From positions 1 through 7,798 of the forward strand of contig WBXJ01000138.1 in assembly GCA_008933045.1 (NCBI GenBank): DNA of 7,798 nt. Reading direction: 5' to 3'. Origin of the DNA: Verrucomicrobiota bacterium (GTDB lineage: Bacteria > Verrucomicrobiota > Verrucomicrobiia > Limisphaerales > SXQI01). The position numbers and the translations under genes are program-made. Positions 1 through 6,990 of the stretch are shown piece by piece (the stretch's first letter is position 1; every line of letters begins with the position of its first letter). Below the pieces are notes generated by a model. That model worked only from the letters and a program-made list of their open reading frames with translations. It did no database searches and had not been told where the DNA came from.

Positions 1-30
1 ACAAAATATTTTGAAAATCACCCACTCCGA

Positions 31-47
31 CTCAAGCAATTCTTGAG
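31..47. repeat. Short inverted repeat in the left-edge noncoding region
   Basis: CTCAAG (31-36) and CTTGAG (42-47) form a perfect 6-base-pair stem with a 5-base loop. A 12-base perfect palindrome, CAAAATATTTTG, lies nearby at 2-13. Both are in the 121-base stretch before the first hydrolase gene. They could be the end of an unseen upstream transcription unit or regulator sites. No T-tract follows, and I find no clear promoter in this stretch. Confidence 0.25.
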
Positions 48-121
48 CACAAAAAGCACGGTCACGATTCCCCCGCCCCCTCTTGCTCCCCGCACTGAGT
101 CTCCTTAACAAATCCTCAAAC

Positions 122-2023
122 ATGTCCAAACTACTGCACACATTTTTCTACTGCATAAGCATCCTGATTACTTCGCTTGCGGCTGCAACCACCGCAGGGG
201 AAACCCTTTCGAGCACCAACAATCATTGGTTTGAGGAACATTACACGAAGTATGAACACCTCATTCCTATGCGCGACGGCGTCCGGCTTTTTACCCGCGT
301 TTTCATTCCCAAGGATGACTCCAAATCTTGGCCTATTCTCCTGACCCGCACGCCCTACGCCTTGAAACCGTATGGTGCGGACAATTACACATCGCCGGAC
401 GGTTCGTTCGCAACATTGGCCAAGGACCAGTTCATCATGGTGACTCAGGATGTCCGTGGTCGCTATGGCTCCGAAGGCACCTATGTCCATGTGCGCCCTT
501 TCAATCCGTCGAAAGGCCCCAAGGATTCCGACGAAAGCTCCGATGCTTGGGACACAATTGATTGGTTGGTCAAAAACGTGCCATCGAATAATGGGAACGT
601 GGGACTTTTCGGTATTTCCTACCCTGGATTTTATACTTCGATGGGAATGATCAACAACCACCCCGCCCTGAAGGCAGCATCCCCACAGGCACCGATCGCC
701 GATTGGTTTATGGGGGATGATATTCATCATAACGGCGCATTTTTCCTCAGTCAGAATTTTGATTTCTTCTACAAGTTTTCTCAAAAACCCGAGGATCCAC
801 TACGCGAGTTCCATCGGGATTTCAATTTCAAAACCCCTGACGGCTACGATTTTTTCCTCCGGATGGGCCCCTTGGCAAATTCCGATACACTCTTGCTGAA
901 AGGGCGATCCCCCGAATGGAACGAGTTCCTCGCGCACCCCACCTACGATGCTTACTGGCAGGCTCGAAATATCCGCCCCCACCTGAAGAACATCCGGTGT
1001 GCCGTCATGAATGTTGGGGGTTGGTTTGATGCCGAGGACCTGTTCGGGCCGTTGGAAACTTACCGCTGGACCGAAAAGCAAAACCTAGGCATTACCAACG
1101 TGCTCGTGATGGGGCCTTGGTCCCATGGAGCCTGGAGCCACACCTCGGGGGCCAACCTGGGCCCAATCAACTTCCATGCTAAAACCGCAGACCATTACCG
1201 AGAAAAAATTGAGCTTCCCTTCTTTCGCCATTTCCTCAAAGGCGACACAAATTTTACGCCTACCGAAGCCCAAATATTCGAGACAGGCACTCATCAATGG
1301 CGAAAATTCAGCACCTGGCCACCAAAAGAATCTGTCGCACGCACACTCTATTTTCAACCCAACGGGAAACTTCGTTTCGAACCTGCAAGCGACGTTGGCA
1401 ATTCCTTCGACGAATACATGAGTGACCCCGCAAAGCCGGTGCCTTATACCAACCAAAAGTCTCCAAAATACCCCTCGGACTACCCTCTGGAGGATCAACG
1501 TTTTGCCTCCTCACGCACCGATGTATTGGTCTACGAGACCGAACCCCTCGAGGAGGATCTGACCCTCGCCGGCCCCCTTATCGCCTCACTCTACGTCTCC
1601 ACCACTGGCACCGATTCCGACTGGGTCATCAAACTTGTGGATAGTTATCCGGGAGACTTTCCAAACCCCGATCCCAATCCGTCGCAAGTTAAAATGGGAG
1701 GTTATCAGCAACTGGTTCGGGGTGATGTATTTCGTGGAAAATTCCGCAACAGTTTCGAAAAACCGGAGCCATTCACTCCAGATCAGATCGCCCCTATTAA
1801 ATTCACTATTCCCGACGTCTGCCACACCTTCCGACGGGGCCACCGTGTGATGATCCACATACAGAGTTCTTGGTTCCCGCTCGTCGATCGAAATCCCCAG
1901 ACGTTCGTCAACATACCCACAGCTAAACCAGAAGATTTTCGGAAAGCGACCCAACGGATCTACCGCTCAGCCAAGGTTCAATCCGCGCTGCAGGTTCAAG
2001 TCCTCCCACACCGAAAACCTTAA
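122..2023 (+). CDS. Secreted alpha-amino acid ester hydrolase-like enzyme (CocE/NonD, S15 family)
   Basis: This is a 633-residue exported serine hydrolase. Residues 1 to about 25 form a signal peptide: a Lys near the N-terminus, a hydrophobic core, then an Ala/Thr-rich cleavage region. The catalytic alpha/beta domain (about 43-340) has the nucleophile motif GISYPG (Ser166, with Tyr167 as likely oxyanion-hole residue), Asp303 in GGWFDAED and His335 in GPWSH. A C-terminal jelly-roll domain (about 380-625) contains GTDSDW (496-501) and QSSWFPL (581-587). Acidic residues Asp200, Glu305 and Asp306 sit where characterised AEHs carry the carboxylate cluster that binds the substrate alpha-amino group, and the length matches AEHs (about 640). 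Those enzymes cleave or transfer alpha-amino acyl esters and some beta-lactam side chains. The natural substrate here is unknown; the inferred location is periplasmic or extracellular. ATG 122 is preferred over an in-frame TTG at 83 because the signal peptide begins there. No Shine-Dalgarno is visible. Other annotations could be cocaine esterase-like or X-Pro dipeptidyl-peptidase-like. Confidence 0.9.
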   Translation: MSKLLHTFFYCISILITSLAAATTAGETLSSTNNHWFEEHYTKYEHLIPMRDGVRLFTRVFIPKDDSKSWPILLTRTPYALKPYGADNYTSPDGSFATLAKDQFIMVTQDVRGRYGSEGTYVHVRPFNPSKGPKDSDESSDAWDTIDWLVKNVPSNNGNVGLFGISYPGFYTSMGMINNHPALKAASPQAPIADWFMGDDIHHNGAFFLSQNFDFFYKFSQKPEDPLREFHRDFNFKTPDGYDFFLRMGPLANSDTLLLKGRSPEWNEFLAHPTYDAYWQARNIRPHLKNIRCAVMNVGGWFDAEDLFGPLETYRWTEKQNLGITNVLVMGPWSHGAWSHTSGANLGPINFHAKTADHYREKIELPFFRHFLKGDTNFTPTEAQIFETGTHQWRKFSTWPPKESVARTLYFQPNGKLRFEPASDVGNSFDEYMSDPAKPVPYTNQKSPKYPSDYPLEDQRFASSRTDVLVYETEPLEEDLTLAGPLIASLYVSTTGTDSDWVIKLVDSYPGDFPNPDPNPSQVKMGGYQQLVRGDVFRGKFRNSFEKPEPFTPDQIAPIKFTIPDVCHTFRRGHRVMIHIQSSWFPLVDRNPQTFVNIPTAKPEDFRKATQRIYRSAKVQSALQVQVLPHRKP

Positions 2024-2100
2024 TTGTTCACCTAGGGCAGGGAAAAAGTTTGCATTCAGAGTGTGGAGATGTAACTTTTTTCTTTATCTCATCCTATCCA
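2024..2100 (+). other. 77-base intergenic spacer with no clear terminator or promoter
   Basis: The spacer separates the AEH-like gene from the DUF1549/DUF1553 gene. I see no stable hairpin with a T-tract, so read-through is plausible. The best promoter-like pair (TTGCAT at 2050-2055, TAACTT at 2072-2077) matches the -10 consensus at only 3 of 6 positions and is not convincing. The last 20 bases are pyrimidine-rich and lack a Shine-Dalgarno. Confidence 0.4.
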
Positions 2101-4005
2101 ATGCGAAGGTATTTTCTGACTAAGAAATCTCGGGTTAGAATTCTTAAAACCATCACTCTGGTTTTAATGGGTCTTGGCTTGCTGAGCACTGTGGAGACGC
2201 AGGTTTTAGCTGCGGATGAAGCTCCTGAAAAGTTGCCATGGGCGTTTCAAAAATTACAGTCCCCAGAGCCTCCCAAGGTTATCCAATCTCGATGGGCCAG
2301 AAACCCGATCGACTTATTCATCCTAAAAAAGTTGGAACACAAAGGTCTCAAACCTTCCGTGGAGGCCGATCGCGCCACGCTCCTCCGGCGGTTGAGTTTT
2401 GATTTGATCGGGTTGCCTCCCACGCCTTCTGAGGTGGAAGCTTTTCAATCAGATCATTCCCCGGGAGCCTACGAGCGTGTGGTTGATCACCTCCTCGCCT
2501 CACCTCAATACGGAGAACGTTGGGCACGACACTGGTTGGATATCGCTCGTTTCGCAGAGAGTCAAGGGTTCGAGTATGACCACATGCGCGAAAACGCCTG
2601 GCCTTATCGCGACTATGTCATCCGGTCTTTCAACTCGGACAAACCCTACACACAGTTTATGCGTGAGCAGGTCGCTGGTGATGTGATTCAACCCGTGACC
2701 CACGATGGAATCATCGCAACCAGCTTATTAGTGTGTGGCCCTTGGGATCAGGCAGGAAATAGCCAAGCGAATCAAACTCAACGCATGGTGACACGCGAAG
2801 AGGAAATGGAAGATTTAATCAGCGTAGTGGGTCAGGGATTTCTTGGCTTAACATTGAACTGTGCAAGGTGTCATGCGCACAAATTCGATCCGATTCCCCA
2901 AGCTGATTACTATCGCGTAAAATCTGTTTTTGACGGCGTCAAACACGGTGACCGCCCACTCGCGACCCCTGATGAAGAAAAGGCACTGAAGGCCGGATCC
3001 CCTGCCCTTCCACTCGTCTACGCGGGCAAACGCGATCAACCCCTTCCAACCAAACGTCTCAAGCGTGGTGATGTTAGAACGCCCGGTGAAGAGGTAACTC
3101 CGGGTGGCCTTTCCGTGATCAAATCACCTTCAGCAGAGTTCGGGTTGGAGGCCTCATCACCCGAAGGCCAACGCCGACTGAAATTTGCCGACTGGTTAGC
3201 AGACCCAACGAATCCCTTGCCTCCTCGTGTCATGGTAAACCGAATCTGGCAGTATCATTTCGGAATTGGAATCATTGCGACTTCCAATGATTTCGGCGCC
3301 AGCGGAGTTGCTCCGACACATCCCGAATTACTCGATTGGTTGGCTTCAAGGTTCATTGCGAGCGGCAGCAGCCTGAAAGAACTTCATCGCTTGATCGTCA
3401 GTTCATCGACCTACCGTCAGACCTCCGATTTCAATCAGGCGGCCTCCCGTGTTGATGCGGAAAATCTTTATCTTTGGCGCGTAACGCCCCGCCGACTCGA
3501 AGCAGAAGTATTACGTGATTCGATGCTACTAGTAAGCGGAGAACTGAATTCCAAAATGACAGGGCCGAGTTTTCGTCCGTTCGACACCACGAGTTTCAAC
3601 GCCACTTTTTATTTTCCTACCAACAAGCTAGGGAGCGAATTCAACCGAAGGACCATCTATCGCATGAACATCAATTCAGGAAAAGATCCCTTGCTGGAGT
3701 CTTTTGATTGTCCAGATCCCTCAGTAAAAACCCCTCGGCGAGGTCTCACCACAACCCCGTTACAGGCTCTCGGTTTGATGAATAACTCATTCGTGCATCG
3801 ACAGGCCACCTTGTTGGCAGCCCGTGTCCAGAAAGAAACCCGTGGTCAAATTCGACCCGCGATCCATCGAGCTTACTGGCACTGTTTCGCGCGAAACCCT
3901 TCCGCCGAAGAATTGAAAAACGCTGAACATTTAGCAGCCGAAACATCCATAGAAAATGTTTGTTGGGCCTTACTCAACACCACGGAGTTTGTGTATGCAC
4001 GATGA
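2101..4005 (+). CDS. Compact exported DUF1549/DUF1553 (PSCyt2-PSD1) protein with one CxxCH motif
   Basis: This 634-residue protein belongs to the PSCyt2/PSD1 family typical of Planctomycetota and Verrucomicrobiota. A basic N-terminus and hydrophobic segment (about 14-38, ending VLAAD) indicate a signal peptide or membrane anchor. The DUF1549/PSCyt2 domain (about 65-285) contains RLSFDLIGLPPTP (97-109), the GERWARHWLD block (138-147) and a single haem-c-type motif CARCH (254-258) followed by KFDPIP. The DUF1553/PSD1 domain (about 355-630) contains VNRIWQYHFG (379-388), TPRRLEAEVLRDS (462-474) and TTTPLQALGLMN (550-561). Many relatives also have an N-terminal PSCyt1 cytochrome domain, plus a coiled-coil and LamG-like or carbohydrate-binding insert between the two DUFs. 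Neither is present here, and only about 20 residues (286-306) join PSCyt2 to the conserved YAGKRDQPLPTKRLKRGDV stretch (307-325). The function of the family is not established. The gene overlaps the downstream DUF1501 gene. ATG 2101 is chosen over the in-frame TTG at 2050 because the basic signal-peptide start is there. No Shine-Dalgarno is visible. Confidence 0.92.
   Translation: MRRYFLTKKSRVRILKTITLVLMGLGLLSTVETQVLAADEAPEKLPWAFQKLQSPEPPKVIQSRWARNPIDLFILKKLEHKGLKPSVEADRATLLRRLSFDLIGLPPTPSEVEAFQSDHSPGAYERVVDHLLASPQYGERWARHWLDIARFAESQGFEYDHMRENAWPYRDYVIRSFNSDKPYTQFMREQVAGDVIQPVTHDGIIATSLLVCGPWDQAGNSQANQTQRMVTREEEMEDLISVVGQGFLGLTLNCARCHAHKFDPIPQADYYRVKSVFDGVKHGDRPLATPDEEKALKAGSPALPLVYAGKRDQPLPTKRLKRGDVRTPGEEVTPGGLSVIKSPSAEFGLEASSPEGQRRLKFADWLADPTNPLPPRVMVNRIWQYHFGIGIIATSNDFGASGVAPTHPELLDWLASRFIASGSSLKELHRLIVSSSTYRQTSDFNQAASRVDAENLYLWRVTPRRLEAEVLRDSMLLVSGELNSKMTGPSFRPFDTTSFNATFYFPTNKLGSEFNRRTIYRMNINSGKDPLLESFDCPDPSVKTPRRGLTTTPLQALGLMNNSFVHRQATLLAARVQKETRGQIRPAIHRAYWHCFARNPSAEELKNAEHLAAETSIENVCWALLNTTEFVYAR
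3984..3987 (+). promoter_or_regulatory. Shine-Dalgarno-like GGAG for the DUF1501 gene
   Basis: GGAG lies inside the last codons of the DUF1549/DUF1553 gene, 7 bases before ATG 3995. It supports 3995 as the DUF1501 start rather than ATG 3956 or ATG 4022, neither of which has a comparable site at good spacing. Together with the 11-base overlap it suggests translational coupling. Confidence 0.5.
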
Positions 4006-5422
4006 TCCTAAACAAGTGGTAATGCCACGCCGTCACTTTTTGTGGACCACAGCAAGTGGAGTCGGCGGAGTCGCTCTTGCATGCTTGGCCCAGCGCGACA
4101 CACCCGCTATTCAGTCAAATATTTCAGGCCCGCATTTTGCACCCAAAGCCAAACGCGTAATCCATATTTTTTGCGCAGGTGGCGTGAGCCAAGTCGATAC
4201 GTTCGATTACAAACCCGAGCTGGATAAACTCAATGGTCAGCCCTTGAAGGACATGGGGGAGAATAAGGGGTTTTTTGGACAACCCGGAAATCTGATGAAA
4301 AGCGTCTACCCATTTCGCCAGCATGGAAAATCTGGAAAATGGGTCAGCGATGTATTCCCACAATTAGCCAAACGGGTGGACGACCTCTGCTTCATCCAAT
4401 CGATGGTTGCCAAAAGTAACAACCACACACCAGCTACTTTTCAGATGAACTCCGGCTACACAATGAACGGCTTCCCTTGCCTCGGAGCTTGGTTGAATTA
4501 TGGCTTGGGAACCATGAATGAGAACCTTCCATCGTTTGTCGTTTTACCAGACTCACGAGGATTACCCGCCGGTGGTTCTATCAATTGGACCGCAGGTTTT
4601 CTCCCAGCCAATTATCAAGGGGTTTCGTTTCGAACCGGAGCCAGCGAGCCCATTGCAGACCTCAACACCCCTGCTCACGTTCCTGCACAGGCTCGGAGTA
4701 AAGGGATGGATTTCTTGGCAAAAATAAACCGAAGTTTTGTCAAAGATCACGAAGGTGACAGCGCGTTTGGTGCGCGGTTGCGCTCATATGAGTTGGCTGC
4801 GCGCATGCAAATGAGTGTCCCAGAAGCCACCGATATCTCCGGAGAAACCCCGGCCACGCAAACCCTCTACGGACTCGACGATGAACGCACCAAAGGATTT
4901 GGTAAAAACTGCCTACTCGCGCGCCGACTCCTAGAAAAAGGGGTCAGGTTTGTCCAAGTCCTCAACGGTGGTTCCTTTGGAAGCCCTCGCATCAACTGGG
5001 ACGGACACGAAAACCTCAAAGAAAATCACGACGCCCAAGCGGCCACGATGGATAAGCCGGTAGCCGGTTTGATTCAAGATCTCAAACAACGTGGACTACT
5101 CGACGATACCCTTCTCATTTGGAGCACCGAATTCGGTCGCTCTCCTGTCACCCAAGGTTTGGGTGCAAACGGCCGTGATCACCATCCCGACGCATTCACC
5201 TGTTTCCTCGCAGGTGCAGGTATTAAAAAAGGGTTTACCTACGGAAAAACTGATGATGTTGGGTATTCGGTTAAGGAAAACCCCGTGAGTATCTACGACC
5301 TACACGCCACGATTCTACATGTGCTAGGCATCGACCACCAGAAACTCACCTTTTACCATAACGGAGTCAAACGTCGTTTGACCGATGTGCATGGCGAGGT
5401 CGTGCGGGATTTACTGGTTTGA
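3995..5422 (+). CDS. DUF1501 protein with twin-arginine signal
   Basis: This 475-residue protein belongs to the DUF1501 family, which is related to the alkaline phosphatase/sulfatase fold and usually encoded beside DUF1549/DUF1553 genes. The N-terminus has a Tat motif, PRRHFLW (11-17), then a short hydrophobic stretch, so export as a folded protein is expected. Family blocks follow: HIFCAGGVSQVDTFDYKPEL (57-76), NWDGHEN (334-340), LIWSTEFGRSP (374-384), GRDHHPDAF (393-401) with AGAGIKKGFTYGKTD (406-420), and the C-terminal SIYDLHATILHVLGID (432-447) with a final HGEVVRDLL. The conserved Asp, His and Glu residues in these blocks are plausible metal ligands by analogy with the superfamily, but the reaction is not known. 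Its start overlaps the previous stop by 11 bases, so the two proteins are probably made together and act at the same envelope site. Cys30 follows a non-canonical lipobox-like LA, so lipidation is possible but weakly supported. ATG 4022 (PRRHFLW directly after Met) is an alternative start. Confidence 0.93.
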   Translation: MHDDPKQVVMPRRHFLWTTASGVGGVALACLAQRDTPAIQSNISGPHFAPKAKRVIHIFCAGGVSQVDTFDYKPELDKLNGQPLKDMGENKGFFGQPGNLMKSVYPFRQHGKSGKWVSDVFPQLAKRVDDLCFIQSMVAKSNNHTPATFQMNSGYTMNGFPCLGAWLNYGLGTMNENLPSFVVLPDSRGLPAGGSINWTAGFLPANYQGVSFRTGASEPIADLNTPAHVPAQARSKGMDFLAKINRSFVKDHEGDSAFGARLRSYELAARMQMSVPEATDISGETPATQTLYGLDDERTKGFGKNCLLARRLLEKGVRFVQVLNGGSFGSPRINWDGHENLKENHDAQAATMDKPVAGLIQDLKQRGLLDDTLLIWSTEFGRSPVTQGLGANGRDHHPDAFTCFLAGAGIKKGFTYGKTDDVGYSVKENPVSIYDLHATILHVLGIDHQKLTFYHNGVKRRLTDVHGEVVRDLLV

Positions 5423-5479
5423 GTTTCCCGATTCAAAAGAAACCCGATCACGCCGCTCTGCAACCCCACCACCAGCTCA

Positions 5480-5905
5480 TCACCCACGCTTTTCATCCGC
5501 GTCGATAAAGTCCACGAAGGTTTGGATATCATCCCGATGAGACAACCCCGCTTGCGCCTTTCGCATTTCCAATCGCGATCGTAACTCAACCTCCTCCTCG
5601 CGCCCACGATTGAGGATGTAGCTATTGCATTGCTCCCTCTCAGCGTCCGATTTCTTAACATGCGTGCGGATCCAATCGCAAACCTCACCGTCGGTCACAC
5701 TACAACGCACAAGCTCGATCACCTGCTCAGCGTTCAGTCCAGCCGCATTCAGCCAATACCCGTCAAATCCCTGAGTAAAATTCTCCGCATATTCCGCATG
5801 GAGTTTCCCAGCGAGATGCAGCCGAATCTTATCAACAAACCGAGGTAAATAAGCCCATCCCGCCATGGTTTCGCGCGGGCTTCGAGGATAAATCATGTCA
5901 CTCAT
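5480..5905 (-). CDS. DUF5069 domain protein
   Basis: This 141-residue protein has no signal peptide or membrane segment, so it is probably cytoplasmic. It matches my knowledge of the DUF5069 family, found mainly in Verrucomicrobiota and related bacteria. The N-terminal signature is YPRSPRETMAGWAYLPRFVDK (6-26), followed by IRLHLAGKLHAEYAENF (27-43), a GFDGYWLNAAGL segment (46-57) and a TDGEVCDWIR helix (71-80). The C-terminal third (about 85-141) is highly charged and ends in an acidic helix; it may be less conserved. The function is unknown. The gene is convergent with DUF1501 (57 bases between stops, no clear terminator) and divergent from the esterase-like gene. Nothing in it suggests membership of the exported cassette. 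Met4 (5896) is an alternative start; neither start has a Shine-Dalgarno, and a promoter candidate lies very close upstream. Confidence 0.85.
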   Translation of the reverse strand: MSDMIYPRSPRETMAGWAYLPRFVDKIRLHLAGKLHAEYAENFTQGFDGYWLNAAGLNAEQVIELVRCSVTDGEVCDWIRTHVKKSDAEREQCNSYILNRGREEEVELRSRLEMRKAQAGLSHRDDIQTFVDFIDADEKRG

Positions 5906-5914
5906 GCAAAACCC

Positions 5915-5942
5915 ATCATGGAACAGCCCACTGAAAAGTCAA
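5915..5942 (-). promoter_or_regulatory. Candidate sigma-70-type promoter for the DUF5069 gene
   Basis: Read on the - strand, TTGACT (5942-5937, 5 of 6 to consensus) is followed after 16 bases by CATGAT (5920-5915, 4 of 6). It lies in the 139-base divergent gap 5906-6044. Transcription would begin around 5908, giving an almost leaderless transcript for ATG 5905. The rest of the gap, next to the + strand esterase gene, is pyrimidine-rich, and I see no convincing promoter there. Confidence 0.3.
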
Positions 5943-6044
5943 ACCACGCCACCCCCAGTTTCGGTTTAATTATTTTCCCCATTTTTTCCGCGGCAGGCTT
6001 GAGTTTCATTTGCTACTCCCATCAGTTTTCGCTTTCATCCTATC

Positions 6045-6980
6045 ATGAACTCTCGTTTTGATCGGATCATCCTCACGTTCGTGGTTGGTTTCCTCTTCGC
6101 GACGCCTATTTTTTCGGCGGAGATCTCCGCCCCGCTACGTCTTTGGCCGGAGAAAGCACCTGGAGAACGCGAGACCATCGGTGCCGAAGCCGACATTACT
6201 AAACCTACTGATGGTCAAGTCGCGGGTCGCCGTCTGATTCGACTGGGAAACGTCTCCGAACCCACTGTAACGGTATTTCATCCTCCGAAGAACAAGGCAA
6301 CCGGAGCCTCGGTGATTGTTTGCCCGGGGGGCGGATATCATATTCTCGCTTTGGATTTAGAAGGATCTGAAGTTTGTGAATGGCTGAATTCCATCGGAGT
6401 TACTGGGATACTTTTGAAATACCGCGTTCCCGCAAGGAAGGGTCAGGATCGTCATTTGGCACCCTTGCAGGACGCTCAGCGAGCGTTGGGACTCACTCGG
6501 CATCACGCGAATGAATGGGGACTCGACCCAAATCGAATCGGCATTCTGGGTTTTTCAGCCGGAGGTCACCTTTCAGCAGTCGCGAGCACTACTTTTGAAA
6601 AACGGGCTTATGAACCCATAGATGCTGCGGATCGTGTCAGTTGTCGGCCTGATTTTACACTGCTGATTTACCCTGCCTATCTCGTATCAAAAGATCAGGG
6701 CTACAAAACCTCGCCTGAGCTTTTGATCACCACGAATACTCCTCCAACATTTCTTCTTCAAACTCAGGATGATGGAGTCGATGTGGGCAACGCACTCTAT
6801 TACGCAAGAGCGTTACAGGTCGCAAAAGTACCTACGGAATTACACATTTACGCAACAGGCGGACACGGTTACGGGCTGCGGCCCACCGACCAATCCGTCA
6901 CCCTGTGGCCAAAACGCGCCGAGGAATGGATGCGCGAATTAAAACTTCTCACTCCTCGCGTCATCACGAAGGGACTCTAA
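6045..6980 (+). CDS. Secreted alpha/beta hydrolase, acetyl-esterase/feruloyl-esterase-like
   Basis: This is a 311-residue exported carboxylic-ester hydrolase. Residues 1 to about 25 are a signal peptide: Arg4 and Arg7, a hydrophobic core ILTFVVGFLFA (9-19), then PIFSAE. The mature protein starts with the family phrase LRLWPEKAPGE (31-41). The oxyanion-hole motif PGGGY is at 94-98, LKYRVP at 124-129 and the block PLQDAQRAL at 140-148. The nucleophile Ser171 lies in GFSAGG. The acid is Asp242 or Asp243 in QTQDD, and the base is His274 in GGHGYGL, so the triad is complete. Relatives are annotated as BD-FAE-type, acetyl esterase or endo-xylanase-like hydrolases and often sit in polysaccharide-degradation loci of marine PVC bacteria. 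Deacetylation of a sugar polymer is plausible but unproven. The start follows a pyrimidine-rich leader with no Shine-Dalgarno. Its stop is 2 bases from that of the opposing phosphoesterase gene. Confidence 0.88.
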   Translation: MNSRFDRIILTFVVGFLFATPIFSAEISAPLRLWPEKAPGERETIGAEADITKPTDGQVAGRRLIRLGNVSEPTVTVFHPPKNKATGASVIVCPGGGYHILALDLEGSEVCEWLNSIGVTGILLKYRVPARKGQDRHLAPLQDAQRALGLTRHHANEWGLDPNRIGILGFSAGGHLSAVASTTFEKRAYEPIDAADRVSCRPDFTLLIYPAYLVSKDQGYKTSPELLITTNTPPTFLLQTQDDGVDVGNALYYARALQVAKVPTELHIYATGGHGYGLRPTDQSVTLWPKRAEEWMRELKLLTPRVITKGL

Positions 6981-6990
6981 ACTCAGTCCC
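6971..6990. terminator. Hairpin spanning two convergent stop codons
   Basis: GGGACT (6971-6976) and AGTCCC (6985-6990) form a perfect 6-base-pair stem around an 8-base loop. The loop holds the hydrolase stop TAA (6978-6980) and most of the phosphoesterase stop (complement of TCA, 6983-6985). There is no T-tract on the + side and only a short TTCGT on the - side, so it is not a canonical intrinsic terminator. It may act as a weak bidirectional terminator or a 3'-end stabiliser. Confidence 0.3.

Noticed and set aside
83..121. Upstream TTG start for the AEH-like gene
   Set aside because: It would put 13 extra residues ahead of a well-formed signal peptide that begins at ATG 122.
131..784. A 217-codon open frame on the - strand inside the AEH-like gene
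   Set aside because: It is fully antisense to a gene with a complete catalytic triad and strong family motifs, and its translation shows no recognisable domain. It is best explained by codon bias.
1085..1498. A 137-codon open frame on the - strand in the same gene
   Set aside because: It is antisense to the conserved C-terminal part of the hydrolase and has no domain-like sequence.
2050..2100. Upstream TTG start for the DUF1549/DUF1553 gene
   Set aside because: The extra residues precede a normal basic signal-peptide start at ATG 2101 and have no ribosome site.
3956..3994. Upstream ATG for the DUF1501 gene
   Set aside because: It would give a 50-base overlap and lacks a ribosome site; ATG 3995 has GGAG at proper spacing and places the Tat motif near the N-terminus.
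5405..5444. Possible terminator hairpins after the DUF1501 stop
   Set aside because: Only 5-base stems with large loops or wobble pairs can be drawn (for example CGGGA/TCCCG), with no T-tract.
5353..5688. A 111-codon - strand frame overlapping the DUF5069 and DUF1501 ends
   Set aside because: It is out of frame with DUF5069, overlaps conserved DUF1501 sequence and is Arg/Ser-rich without a domain.
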